A DNA stretch of 64,000 nucleotides from Flavobacterium aestivum (GTDB taxonomy: Bacteria > Bacteroidota > Bacteroidia > Flavobacteriales > Flavobacteriaceae): contig NZ_CP113977.2 in the NCBI RefSeq assembly GCF_026870175.2, positions 930,001 through 994,000 on the forward strand. The letters are read 5' to 3'. The notes under the pieces are model-generated. The model did not search any database, was not told the DNA's origin, and saw only the letters and a program-made list of their open reading frames with translations. Positions 8,618 through 18,936 of this stretch are shown here, in pieces (within the stretch, counting starts at the first letter, position 1; each line of letters opens with the position of its first letter). A program made the position numbers and the translations under genes.

Positions 8618-10912
8618 ATGCAAAAAAGGCTTCTATATCTACTTTTTTTATTTGTATTGCAAATTGCTTCTGCTCAGACCAATTTGTCTTGGCAAAGCTA
8701 TTTCTCTTATAGTCAAATCAAGGCTATTTCAGAATCGCCAACAACAATTTATGCTGCCTCCGAAAATGCCTTGTTTTCTAAAAATATCAATACTGGGATT
8801 CTAAAAACGAGTACTACAATAGATGGTCTTTCTGGCGAAACGATAACAGCATTGTATTATAGCCCAACTTCTAATAAAACCATTGTGGGCTATCAAAATG
8901 GTTTGCTGATAGTTATCAATGAGACAGATGGATCTATGCTTAAAGTAGTAGATATTGTCAATAAAAATTTGCCAACCAGCATAAAACGAATCAATAGTTT
9001 TATGGAGTATGGAGGAATAGTATACGTTGCTACTGATTTTGGAATTGTACAATTTAATCTTACTACGTCTAAATTTGGAGATACGTACTATATAGGAGAT
9101 AATGGGGCCGAATTAAAGGTTACTCAAACCACTATTTACAAAGGTTTTATATATGCATCTACTTCAAACGGGATTAGAAGAGGGGATATAACCAATCCTA
9201 ATTTAATTGATTACAAGCAATGGAAATTGATAAGTACCGGGAATTGGTCAGGGATCACCACTTTTGAAGGAGAATTATATGGAGTAAATTCAATTGGCTA
9301 TATATACAGATACGATTCGGCTTCAACAACTTTCAATGGATATCTAGCATTACCGGAACCTACTACCGATTTTCGAGCTACGACTAATTATTTTATTATG
9401 ACGACACAAAACGATGTGTCGATTTACAATAATCAAATGATATTACAGCGTAAAATAAATAAGAGTCAAATACCAGGGATGAATTCAGCTTTTAGTTGCG
9501 CGACGATAATAAATGATTTTATTTATGTGGGAACTTCCGAAAATGGATTGTTGACCACTCCACTTTTGAGTATTACCAACTACGAAAACATAACGCCCGT
9601 AGGCCCAGCCAGAAATAATATTTTTTCGATGCAAGCCACTCCAACACAACTTTGGGCGGTATATGGAGATTATGATAATTTTTACAATCCTTATCCGCTT
9701 GACAATTATGGCATAAGCAAATTCTCAGCTTCTGTATGGTCGAATATTCCTTATGATAAAGTATTTGGAGCAAAATCAATAACCCGAGTTGCTATAAATC
9801 CGGATAATGAAAAAGAGGTTTATGCAAGTTCTTTTTTCTCTGGTTTATTAAAAATAGAAAATGATGTTCCAAAGATTTTATACAATCAAACCAATAGTGC
9901 TTTAGAATCATTAACCATTAGCCCTCCAGATCCTAATTATATTGACATAAGAATTAACGGATCAGCTTTTGATAAATCCGGAAATTTTTGGGTAACCAAT
10001 TGTAGAGTGGCAAAGGGCTTAAAAGTATTGAGTAAAAGCGGGCAATGGCAAAGTTATGCCATGGATAAAATTCTTTTGTCTGCCTCTCAAAACGATTTTG
10101 GAACTATGGTTATTGATAGAAACGGGACAAAATGGATGTCGACCAACAAAAATGGTGTTATTGGTTTTAACGAAAGCACCAATACATTCAAGAAGATTAC
10201 TTTTGGACCGGATCAAGGGAATTTACCAATACAAGATGTTAGGGCTGTAGCGGTTGATAACCAAAATGAACTTTGGATAGGAACCACGAGAGGATTGCGC
10301 ATTTTGTCTAATGTGGGTAGTTTTCAAACGCAGAATCAGTTGACAACACATTCCATTATTATTATGGAGGATAATTTAGCACAAGAGTTATTATATGAAC
10401 AATTTATAACTGATATTGAAGTAGACGGCGCCAATAATAAATGGATAGGAACTGCAGATGCAGGTATATTTATGGTGTCTCCAAATGGCCAGGAAACCAA
10501 GTATCATTTTAGAACAGACAATTCGCCTTTACCTAGTAATGTTATAAACGATATTAGTATAAACAGCAGTACTGGAGAAGTTTTTATAGCAACTTCTAAG
10601 GGGTTAATTTCTTTCAAAGGGATTGCTACTTCAGCAAGTGAAAATTTAAATAATGTATATGTTTATCCCAATCCAGTTCGACCAGATTATGAAGGAACAG
10701 TAAAAATAAACGGCTTGTTAGATAAAGCCAATGTGAAAATTACTGACGTAGCAGGTAATCTGGTTTACGAAGCCACATCCGAAGGAGGAACATTAGAGTG
10801 GGACACCACCGCTTTTGGAAAATACAAAGTAGCATCAGGTGTGTATATGATTTTTGTTTCTGCTCAAGATGGAGTAGAAACAAAGGTTAAAAAAGTGATG
10901 ATTATAAGATAG
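8618..10912 (+). CDS. porZ: Type IX secretion system protein PorZ
   Basis: 764 residues, close to the roughly 776 of Porphyromonas gingivalis PorZ. A signal peptide (MQKRLLYLLFLFVLQIASAQ) is followed by two beta-propeller-like regions made of repeated blades such as IVYVATDFGIVQFN, EVYASSFFSGLLKI, ELWIGTTRGLRIL and KWIGTADAGIFMV. The protein ends with a type A C-terminal sorting domain (VYVYPNPVRP through SGVYMIFVSAQDG to KKVMIIR). PorZ sits on the cell surface as part of the attachment complex that links cargo proteins to A-LPS-type anchors. It is followed by recO, a pairing I recall from other Flavobacteria. Confidence is high for the family. Confidence 0.88.
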   Translation: MQKRLLYLLFLFVLQIASAQTNLSWQSYFSYSQIKAISESPTTIYAASENALFSKNINTGILKTSTTIDGLSGETITALYYSPTSNKTIVGYQNGLLIVINETDGSMLKVVDIVNKNLPTSIKRINSFMEYGGIVYVATDFGIVQFNLTTSKFGDTYYIGDNGAELKVTQTTIYKGFIYASTSNGIRRGDITNPNLIDYKQWKLISTGNWSGITTFEGELYGVNSIGYIYRYDSASTTFNGYLALPEPTTDFRATTNYFIMTTQNDVSIYNNQMILQRKINKSQIPGMNSAFSCATIINDFIYVGTSENGLLTTPLLSITNYENITPVGPARNNIFSMQATPTQLWAVYGDYDNFYNPYPLDNYGISKFSASVWSNIPYDKVFGAKSITRVAINPDNEKEVYASSFFSGLLKIENDVPKILYNQTNSALESLTISPPDPNYIDIRINGSAFDKSGNFWVTNCRVAKGLKVLSKSGQWQSYAMDKILLSASQNDFGTMVIDRNGTKWMSTNKNGVIGFNESTNTFKKITFGPDQGNLPIQDVRAVAVDNQNELWIGTTRGLRILSNVGSFQTQNQLTTHSIIIMEDNLAQELLYEQFITDIEVDGANNKWIGTADAGIFMVSPNGQETKYHFRTDNSPLPSNVINDISINSSTGEVFIATSKGLISFKGIATSASENLNNVYVYPNPVRPDYEGTVKINGLLDKANVKITDVAGNLVYEATSEGGTLEWDTTAFGKYKVASGVYMIFVSAQDGVETKVKKVMIIR

Positions 10913-10969
10913 TGTTTAGTGATCAGTTTCTAAAAGTCTAAAGAAGTCCAATAATCTAATAGTCTAATT

Positions 10970-11683
10970 TTGTTAGTCAAAACCAAAGCCATAGTAATTT
11001 CGTCTCTAAAATTTCAAGAGAAGAGTTTGATTGTAAAGTGCTTTACTTTATCGAGCGGATTAAAATCTTACTTTGTTCGGGATGCTTTTTCGTCTCGAAG
11101 GGCGAGTCAAAAAATGGCTTATTTTCAGCCTTTGAGTATTATAGAAATTGAGGCTGTACACAAAAACAAAGGAGCTTTAGAAAATTTTAAAGAGGTAAAA
11201 ATAGCGACACCTTTTCATTCAATACATTCGGATATTTTTAAAAGCACCATCGTTTTATTTCTTTCCGAAATTTTGCACCATTCGATACACGAAGAAGAAA
11301 AAAATGAATCGCTATTTACTTTTCTTGAAACTGCTTTGCATTGGTTGGATAATCATGATGAAATCTCCAACTTCCATTTGATTCTAATGTTAGAAACCAC
11401 AAAATATCTTGGGTTTTATCCTGATATTTCGGACATGGATATGCCTTTTTTCGAAATGATTGAAGGCGTTTTTACCCCTTTTCATGCCATTAGTTCATTA
11501 ACAGAACACGAAACTCAGTTGTTTAAAAAACTAATTCTGTTAAAATTGGATAGCGATCAAAAAACTTTTCATGTAATTGAAAGACAATTGCTCTTAAAAA
11601 TTCTAATCGATTATTATAGTTTGCATCTAGATGGTTTTAGGAGACCAAAATCCTTAGATGTTTTGAAAGAAGTTTTTTCTTGA
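10970..11683 (+). CDS. recO: DNA repair protein RecO
   Basis: 237 residues starting at a TTG codon (MLVKTKAIVISSLKFQEKSL), the only start that gives the conserved RecO N-terminus with its OB fold. RecO loads RecA onto SSB-coated single-stranded DNA together with RecR in gap repair. The segment SLIVKCFTLSSGLKSYFVRD matches the OB-fold core and the C-terminal helical part is of normal length. It lies 57 bp after porZ on the same strand; the gap contains degenerate AGTCTAA-type short repeats. Its stop is only 9 bp from the stop of the convergent eCIS ATPase gene, with no terminator between them. Confidence 0.92.
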   Translation: MLVKTKAIVISSLKFQEKSLIVKCFTLSSGLKSYFVRDAFSSRRASQKMAYFQPLSIIEIEAVHKNKGALENFKEVKIATPFHSIHSDIFKSTIVLFLSEILHHSIHEEEKNESLFTFLETALHWLDNHDEISNFHLILMLETTKYLGFYPDISDMDMPFFEMIEGVFTPFHAISSLTEHETQLFKKLILLKLDSDQKTFHVIERQLLLKILIDYYSLHLDGFRRPKSLDVLKEVFS

Positions 11684-11692
11684 TTATCGTTT

Positions 11693-13015
<1,323 letters not shown>

Positions 13016-13040
13016 TTAGTATTGTATTTTTCTATTATTT

Positions 13041-16000
13041 TTAAAATTGAGAAATCCCAGTATAGCTAGGGTCTTTTGCTTGAACTTGTGCTAATAGATT
13101 TTCTTTTTCACAACCAATCTGGTCAACATAATTATTTAAATTTGTCTTATTTGCTTTAGAAAAGTGATCAAATATTTTGAATGCATATTTTAATTGAATT
13201 CCATTTTGAATAAGTTCAGTATATGATTTTCCATTCAAAACATAGATTTTTTCCGGTTTTGATGCTTCATAATTGTCATCAATATTTATTTTCAAAGATT
13301 TATTGGTATATAGTTCTTTATTTTCATCACTTATTTTTAATGACAAACTAGCTTTCAAACTTGTTGGAATATGAACTTCAGCATTTTTAATTTCTTTTAC
13401 TTCACTAGAGTCATTAGTATTAATTTTTGGAATTGTTCTACCATATATAAATTTCATATTAAAGTTTATAGACGCTCCAGACTGAACCGCTTTTTTTGCT
13501 TCGTTTTCTACTTGAGGTTCCATTTCGCCTGTATTAAATGATCCAGGAATTGGAGCCATGTTATTCCAAGTGCCAGGTCCGAAAATATTATCGTTTAATA
13601 AATGACCTCTTATGTAATAAGTTCCCCCTCCTTTTTTTCTTTTCCTTAAAACTTCCCATAAACTATTTGTAGCTCCAGGAGCAGAACCAGTTACTTTGTC
13701 TTTTCTTCCTTTTTTAGAAAGGTGTTTTACTTCAACACTTTCTCCAATGCTAACACCTCCACGATTAACGGTTTTATGATTTACATCTCCTTCTTCTAAA
13801 ACGCCAAAAAATGAACTTGTCACTTTACTTAACTTTTCTAATTGAAATTCAATTATTTTTTTTCTTTTTAATTCTTCGTCTTTTCTTTTTGGGTCACCCT
13901 CAGGATAGGTGTATTTACTGCCTTTAAGTTCATCAATTTTGTTAGCTATTTCAATAGCAAAAGATTTATCTTTATTTGAATCTGGTACTACTTTTTCAAG
14001 AAAATTTTTATAACTTTTTTTATCACTAGCAACCATTAATATTGGTTTGTCTTCTTTTCCTTCAAAAAATAAGGTGTGATTATTTCCATCATTTCCTTTA
14101 AACTCTTTTCTTAACCCTAACCAAGAAAATAGTTTTTTTACTCCTGCTTTTCCCAAATTCAGCAATCCTTTTACTGCTTTTCCTGCCATTTCAAGGACCC
14201 AATCAATTGCTTTATTTATCGGGGCTTGAATCTTATCTAATAGAGCTTGAACTTTTTTGCTCAAATCGCCAAGTCCCAATAATCCGGCTAAAAAGCCAAT
14301 GGCTATAGGAACCATTTTGGCCAGTGAGTTTTCTACAAATGTTGCGGCCTGAGTTATTTTGCCCGCTACAATTAGAGCGGTACTGTCGACAATACTGTTG
14401 ATTAAATCTAATATTCTTTTAGCATTATTTATAAACCAGCTAATTACATCATAGATAAGTTTACAGGCTTTTATAAAAGCACCAACGGGATTAAATAAAC
14501 TAATAACCCAAGTAATTCCCGCTTTGATGACGGTGTCGATAAGCATGGTTTGTATGGCATCTACGACCATCACTTTTAGGTTACCAACTTTTTCTTTAAT
14601 GTAATTCCATAATCCGCCTAGTCCATCTTTTCTAATGATCTGGAAGATTTCGAAACCCGTTTCTAGAGCTGCAACTATGGTTGCGCCATACATTTTGGTA
14701 GCTCTGGATTTGATATTCTCCCAAGTGAGTCCAAATACTGACATCACAAATTCAAAAATACCGGTTAAGTCCCATTGTTTTGGAAATTTTATCGATGGAG
14801 GCATATTACCCATTAACCATTCAAAAAATCCTTTTTTGAGATGTTCTAATGCATTTTTACCGAAATTTTTAAATCCTAGAACAATAGCATCCAAAAGATT
14901 GGATAGAAAACCAATTGGGTCAAGAATTATTTTCCCTATAGTGTCGGCCACCTTTGCCAGTACCGTAAACAAAAGGTTTTTCATTTCTATAATCGCTTGG
15001 ATTACTCCCACGACAGCATCATAGGCTTTCTCTAACCAACTTTTGTTTTCTTCTTTTATTTTTTCGAAGGTTTCTTCCAGTTTTGCTACTGCTTCATTGA
15101 ATTTCGTGGTAATGTTTTGTTTCAATCCATCGTTTGCTTCACTAATTTTAGTTTCAAGTTCCGTGAATTTGTTTAATGCATTATCAAAAATATCTCCAGC
15201 AATTCTTTTGGTATCATCGTCCTGATTTTTCTTATAATCTTGTGTTGCTTTCCGACCATTTTCAACTTCTGTTGTAGCTTTTGTCAATTCGGTTTCTACA
15301 AGTATCCCTATTTTTTTTACAATAGGCCTTAGATAGTCAATAAATTTATCCTGTTCTTCTCTGAATACTTTCTCTACATCGCTTGGGATACCGGCAATCC
15401 AATTACCAATAGATTCCAGTATACCAACATCGGTTCTTTCACGAACGTTATCTTCAAAAGTTTTGTTGGCTTCTTCTAGAGCCTTATCAAAAGTTTTGTT
15501 TACTTCCTTATCCAGATTGGTCAGGATAGTATCTACATTGAACTGGGTGTCTTTGTATATTTTGTTGAGGTCATTAGCGACCTTTGTTCGTATTTTTTCT
15601 TCTTCTAGTTTCTTGGACTCTTTGTCTTTATCAACCTCTTTTAATTGTTTATCCCTATTGGTATGCATTTTTGCCAATCCGCCTACAATGAGTGATTGTG
15701 TTAGGTTTTTTGAGGCATTTGCAGTCGGTTTTGCTTGTTTTAGATACTGGTTGTGCGTCTCTTTGGCATTGAGCTGGCTTTCTTTTTTTTCGGTTAATGA
15801 ATTCTGAAAATCAGGCTCATTTCCATTCTCCAATTGTGTTTCCGAAACTTGATTATTAGCCATTTCATTATCGATTTTCTGGGATTCGGCAGATAAATCG
15901 TTGTCTTTTTTAGTCTTGAGTGGCGGTGCAATTCCAGCGTTTTGGATCACTGGAGGCTGGCCTATGTTTTCTTTTGGCAGTAATTCCGGCTTACTGAATT

Positions 16001-16580
16001 CGATACCCGTTTCGTCCGGTTTTGTCTTTACAGATGCATCTAAGTCACCGCCTGAATTCACTTTTTCCTGTTCGAGTGTATCAGTGATGTTTTGTTGGGC
16101 AACTCCCATTTTTTTGGATGAGGTTTGATCTTCCTCAATCTCCTGTTTGTTCTTTGGGATTACCTTTTTTATGTTGTCTAATATGTCTTTAGAAAATTTT
16201 TCGGCATCAAAAGGTTTTGTTTTTTGACTGGCCATAACGCCAACCTGATCCGAGTTTGCTTTACTGGATTTTTTTAAGGCAAGATCTACCGCAACCGAAC
16301 TTTGTGTTTCCTCGACTTTCTGAGTTGGGCTTTCATGCTCTTTTTGCTCAATGGCAGTTTTTTCAATTTTTGACTTTTGCAGAGCTAGAATTTGCGCAGC
16401 ACTTTTTACTTTATTAGGATCAATTTCTCCTTCTTTTTTTAGTGCAGTTTTTTTGTCTTTAACCTTTTTTACGGCCAGTGCAGCATCACCCACCTTCTTC
16501 TTTTTAGAAGGTGGAAAGAAAGGAGCCTTTTTTCTGGTTGGCTTTATTAGTGGTTTATAGTTGACTTTTGCGGTTCCCAT
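13041..16580 (-). CDS. eCIS-associated large protein with C-terminal nuclease-like domain (putative toxic cargo)
   Basis: 1179 residues in four parts. (1) Residues 1-280 are Lys/Glu/Gln-rich and disordered-looking, with a basic start (KKAPFFPPSKKKKVG). (2) About 290-520 is predicted coiled coil. (3) About 520-840 is rich in amphipathic and hydrophobic helices, including VIKAGITWVISLFNPVGAF and MVPIAIGFLAGLLGLGDL, a block I recall before variable C-termini in eCIS-linked proteins of Bacteroidota. (4) About 850-1179 is a distinct C-terminal domain with YYIRGHLLNDNIFGPGTWNN; R991-G992-H993 and N1006/N1007 fit the RGH...N active site of DNA/RNA non-specific endonucleases. It lies between the tape-measure-family gene and the ATPase. 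Best reading: injected effector; alternatively a tape measure fused to a toxin. No nuclease activity is shown. Confidence 0.7.
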   Translation of the reverse strand: MGTAKVNYKPLIKPTRKKAPFFPPSKKKKVGDAALAVKKVKDKKTALKKEGEIDPNKVKSAAQILALQKSKIEKTAIEQKEHESPTQKVEETQSSVAVDLALKKSSKANSDQVGVMASQKTKPFDAEKFSKDILDNIKKVIPKNKQEIEEDQTSSKKMGVAQQNITDTLEQEKVNSGGDLDASVKTKPDETGIEFSKPELLPKENIGQPPVIQNAGIAPPLKTKKDNDLSAESQKIDNEMANNQVSETQLENGNEPDFQNSLTEKKESQLNAKETHNQYLKQAKPTANASKNLTQSLIVGGLAKMHTNRDKQLKEVDKDKESKKLEEEKIRTKVANDLNKIYKDTQFNVDTILTNLDKEVNKTFDKALEEANKTFEDNVRERTDVGILESIGNWIAGIPSDVEKVFREEQDKFIDYLRPIVKKIGILVETELTKATTEVENGRKATQDYKKNQDDDTKRIAGDIFDNALNKFTELETKISEANDGLKQNITTKFNEAVAKLEETFEKIKEENKSWLEKAYDAVVGVIQAIIEMKNLLFTVLAKVADTIGKIILDPIGFLSNLLDAIVLGFKNFGKNALEHLKKGFFEWLMGNMPPSIKFPKQWDLTGIFEFVMSVFGLTWENIKSRATKMYGATIVAALETGFEIFQIIRKDGLGGLWNYIKEKVGNLKVMVVDAIQTMLIDTVIKAGITWVISLFNPVGAFIKACKLIYDVISWFINNAKRILDLINSIVDSTALIVAGKITQAATFVENSLAKMVPIAIGFLAGLLGLGDLSKKVQALLDKIQAPINKAIDWVLEMAGKAVKGLLNLGKAGVKKLFSWLGLRKEFKGNDGNNHTLFFEGKEDKPILMVASDKKSYKNFLEKVVPDSNKDKSFAIEIANKIDELKGSKYTYPEGDPKRKDEELKRKKIIEFQLEKLSKVTSSFFGVLEEGDVNHKTVNRGGVSIGESVEVKHLSKKGRKDKVTGSAPGATNSLWEVLRKRKKGGGTYYIRGHLLNDNIFGPGTWNNMAPIPGSFNTGEMEPQVENEAKKAVQSGASINFNMKFIYGRTIPKINTNDSSEVKEIKNAEVHIPTSLKASLSLKISDENKELYTNKSLKINIDDNYEASKPEKIYVLNGKSYTELIQNGIQLKYAFKIFDHFSKANKTNLNNYVDQIGCEKENLLAQVQAKDPSYTGISQF

Positions 16581-16590
16581 TTTCTTTACT

Positions 16591-18102
16591 TTAGTCCCAA
16601 TTACAATGCAAATAGTTTTCCATCCACGGGGTTTGTATCATAGAAATTCCCCATGGTAATTGAGCTAGAAGAATGTCAACTCCTTTTTGCTCTACCCATA
16701 ATTCTATAGTTTCATTTTCTTTTAGAACTATTTTCCCGTCTCTTTGTAAAAAAGTTTCTCTTAATCCTTGAATAGAAGTATCTTTTAATACTTTCCAATG
16801 TTGCAAAACCGCTTGAAGTAGTTTTTGGCATTTTTCAATTTCATATTCTGAGAATTCTATTTGTATATTAACCACATTTTCGATTGCTAATCCACATAAA
16901 ATTTTATTTAGAGTCAATTCATTTTCTGCAATTTTTTCTTCATCATAAATTAAATATTGCGTCAACAAAACAGCTTTATGCTGATTCTTTTTAGAAGCCC
17001 AATCGCCATCTTTATAAAGGTCTAATTGACTAAATAAAGATTCTAAGAAAGGATGAAAAAGAACCAATCCTGCATTTTTAATATAAATAGCTTCTAATTT
17101 ATTTTGACCATTGACTTCTTCGGGCTGCTCATTACTTAGATTCACTTTTGCAAATAGTTCTTGCAATTTGAGTTCTAGATTTCTTTCTTCGGTATTGCTA
17201 TTACTGATTTTATCCTTTGTTGTTTCTTGAAGTTTATCTTTTGTATCTAATGATAGTATTGAATCCCAAATCACTACAAAATCATTCAATGCATCAACGA
17301 CACTATTTGTTTTAGAATGTTCTTTCAAGTTTACTGCTATAGTTGAAAGTTGTGCTTCCGAAAATCCCCAATACTGTTTTGAATATTCATGCAAAGTGGT
17401 AGCCCAGTTTTTTTGAGATGTATTGTTCGGTTTAAAAAAATATAAAACCCAAAGAAAAAATGTAACCCATTGTTGATATTCAGTTTTTGACAAATGAGTT
17501 TTTTCAATTGGTATTACATTATTCAAAAATGACTTTATACGTATCTGTAATTGTGTAATTTTTGATGCAACTTCTTCTTGAAATTTTTTATTTATATTAA
17601 AAATAAACCGAATTAATGCATTTGGATTTTCTTCGAATAATGATATTATCTCTTTGATATTAGAATCATCAATCGCACAATTTTTTTCTATTTCAACAAG
17701 TGATTTAAACCTTGAGTTTTCAAGTAATAAACCAGTTTTAAGATATTCTATAAATAAATAAAAAGCTTGTTTTTCAAAAGGAATCAGACTTTCATAAGAA
17801 CTTATTTCTTGTTTTTGAAGAAGTTCTAAATACGAAGAATTTGATTTTAAATATTCTTCTATTTGTAACAAGGAATGTTGAACAAATTGTTCTTTCCAAT
17901 TTTTTTTTGAAAGAGTTGGCAATTGAATTTCTAAGTTTTCAATTTTCCAAGTATGATTATCTCGTGAATATTGGTCTAATAATAATGCTACTTTGGGATA
18001 AAATTCTTTCTCCATGATATTGCCAATACTGGATTGTACCTCTTTCCCAAATGAGGAAGAAGAACATTCTATATCGAGAATATTTTGTTGGATAAGATGC
18101 AT
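16591..18102 (-). CDS. Contractile injection system tape-measure-family protein
   Basis: 503 residues. The N-terminus MHLIQQNILDIECSSSSFGK and the C-terminal half with IYIKNAGLVLFHPFLESLF, ENELTLNKILCGL, LRETFLQRDGKI and QLPWGISMIQTPWM match what I know as the contractile injection system tape measure protein family of Bacteroidota. Members are placed in the Afp14 slot between baseplate/fibre genes and the ATPase. At this length the protein is short for a real tail ruler, so the name may describe position more than role. It has no signal peptide or membrane segment. It sits 8 bp behind the fibre candidate and 10 bp before the large cargo gene. Confidence 0.78.
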   Translation of the reverse strand: MHLIQQNILDIECSSSSFGKEVQSSIGNIMEKEFYPKVALLLDQYSRDNHTWKIENLEIQLPTLSKKNWKEQFVQHSLLQIEEYLKSNSSYLELLQKQEISSYESLIPFEKQAFYLFIEYLKTGLLLENSRFKSLVEIEKNCAIDDSNIKEIISLFEENPNALIRFIFNINKKFQEEVASKITQLQIRIKSFLNNVIPIEKTHLSKTEYQQWVTFFLWVLYFFKPNNTSQKNWATTLHEYSKQYWGFSEAQLSTIAVNLKEHSKTNSVVDALNDFVVIWDSILSLDTKDKLQETTKDKISNSNTEERNLELKLQELFAKVNLSNEQPEEVNGQNKLEAIYIKNAGLVLFHPFLESLFSQLDLYKDGDWASKKNQHKAVLLTQYLIYDEEKIAENELTLNKILCGLAIENVVNIQIEFSEYEIEKCQKLLQAVLQHWKVLKDTSIQGLRETFLQRDGKIVLKENETIELWVEQKGVDILLAQLPWGISMIQTPWMENYLHCNWD

Positions 18103-18110
18103 ATTTATTT

Positions 18111-18920
18111 TTAGAAATTGAATTTGAATTCAGGACAATGAAAATGAATAGATGTAAAAATTTCGTCGCCAAATCGGAGTATATTTTTTTCCTGAAGGTT
18201 AAACAAGTTAAATATTACTCCTTTATCCTCAAATTTGATGTAAGCAGTCCAGATTCTAGGATTGTATATATTCCCTGTAGATACTCGGTTTTCGGAATTA
18301 TTAACTGCAACAACAAAAGATAAATCTTCTTGCACATCAGGTTCTAAAATGGAATTAATTGTTTTATAAACCTCATCATCTAATGGGAAAAATAAAGGAC
18401 CGGATATATTTTCGGTGACCCTAATTTTGAAAGTAAAGTTCACGGTTTGTCTCTCTATCCCTTTAAAAGAGTACCATAATGAGACATTGTTTGCTATAAT
18501 TATAGGGTCTGGTTTCCAAAAATGAAACGGTGTTAATGAAGATGTACCAGATTTATTCTCTAGTGCTATAATTCTATCAGTTTGGTTTATATTGATGCTA
18601 TCAATAGCGTTTATCTTCGTATTTATGGTATTGATTGATGTGTTTTGTTGATTATTTACTACTTCAATGCTACTGGCTCTTGTCTCTAAATTGGTAATTT
18701 TTGTGTTTATAGCATTGATAGAAGTATTTTGCTGATTATTAATTGTTTCTATATAATTAGTTCTTACTTCTAAATTGGCTGTTTTTGTATTGTTTTGAAT
18801 TAAACCTTCATCAGAGAAATCTAACAATTCAGTCAATACAGTTCTTACTTCAAGTGCTGTATTATTGCCTTTGTCATTAATTGCGGCTATTTTAGGTTCT
18901 ACGGTTGCTCTGGTTGCCAT
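18111..18920 (-). CDS. Coiled-coil protein, candidate eCIS tail fibre
   Basis: 269 residues from MATRATVEPK; a longer frame would overlap the upstream gene by 20 bp, while this start leaves a normal 16-bp gap. Residues 50-105 contain two consecutive 28-residue units (LEVRTNYIETINNQQ... and LETRASSIEVVNNQQ...), sharing NNQQNTSIN and INTKI, with heptad-like spacing of Ile, Leu and Asn. This is typical of trimeric fibre shafts. The last 140 residues are beta-rich (FHFWKPDPIIIANNVSLWYS onward) and may form a head domain. I do not recognise the head. Its place after the baseplate genes and before the tape-measure-family gene matches the Afp13 fibre slot. Function is inferred from structure and position. 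Confidence 0.55.
   Translation of the reverse strand: MATRATVEPKIAAINDKGNNTALEVRTVLTELLDFSDEGLIQNNTKTANLEVRTNYIETINNQQNTSINAINTKITNLETRASSIEVVNNQQNTSINTINTKINAIDSININQTDRIIALENKSGTSSLTPFHFWKPDPIIIANNVSLWYSFKGIERQTVNFTFKIRVTENISGPLFFPLDDEVYKTINSILEPDVQEDLSFVVAVNNSENRVSTGNIYNPRIWTAYIKFEDKGVIFNLFNLQEKNILRFGDEIFTSIHFHCPEFKFNF
18606..18773 (-). repeat. Tandem duplication of an 84-bp coiled-coil unit
   Basis: Two adjacent 84-bp units (18690-18773 and 18606-18689) inside the fibre candidate each encode 28 residues with the shared core NNQQNTSIN-INTKI. The repeat is in frame, so unit loss or gain would change shaft length without breaking the gene. Confidence 0.7.
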
Positions 18921-18936
18921 ATCTTTTGTTTTTTGA

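Noticed and set aside
13041..16580. Shadow frames on the plus strand within the large cargo gene
   Set aside because: Several Ser/Phe-rich frames of 60-130 codons run antisense to the coding sequence and have no family features; they arise from the Lys/Glu-rich codons of the real gene.
18606..18773. CRISPR-like repeat
   Set aside because: Only two in-frame 84-bp units inside a coding region; it is a protein repeat, not an array.
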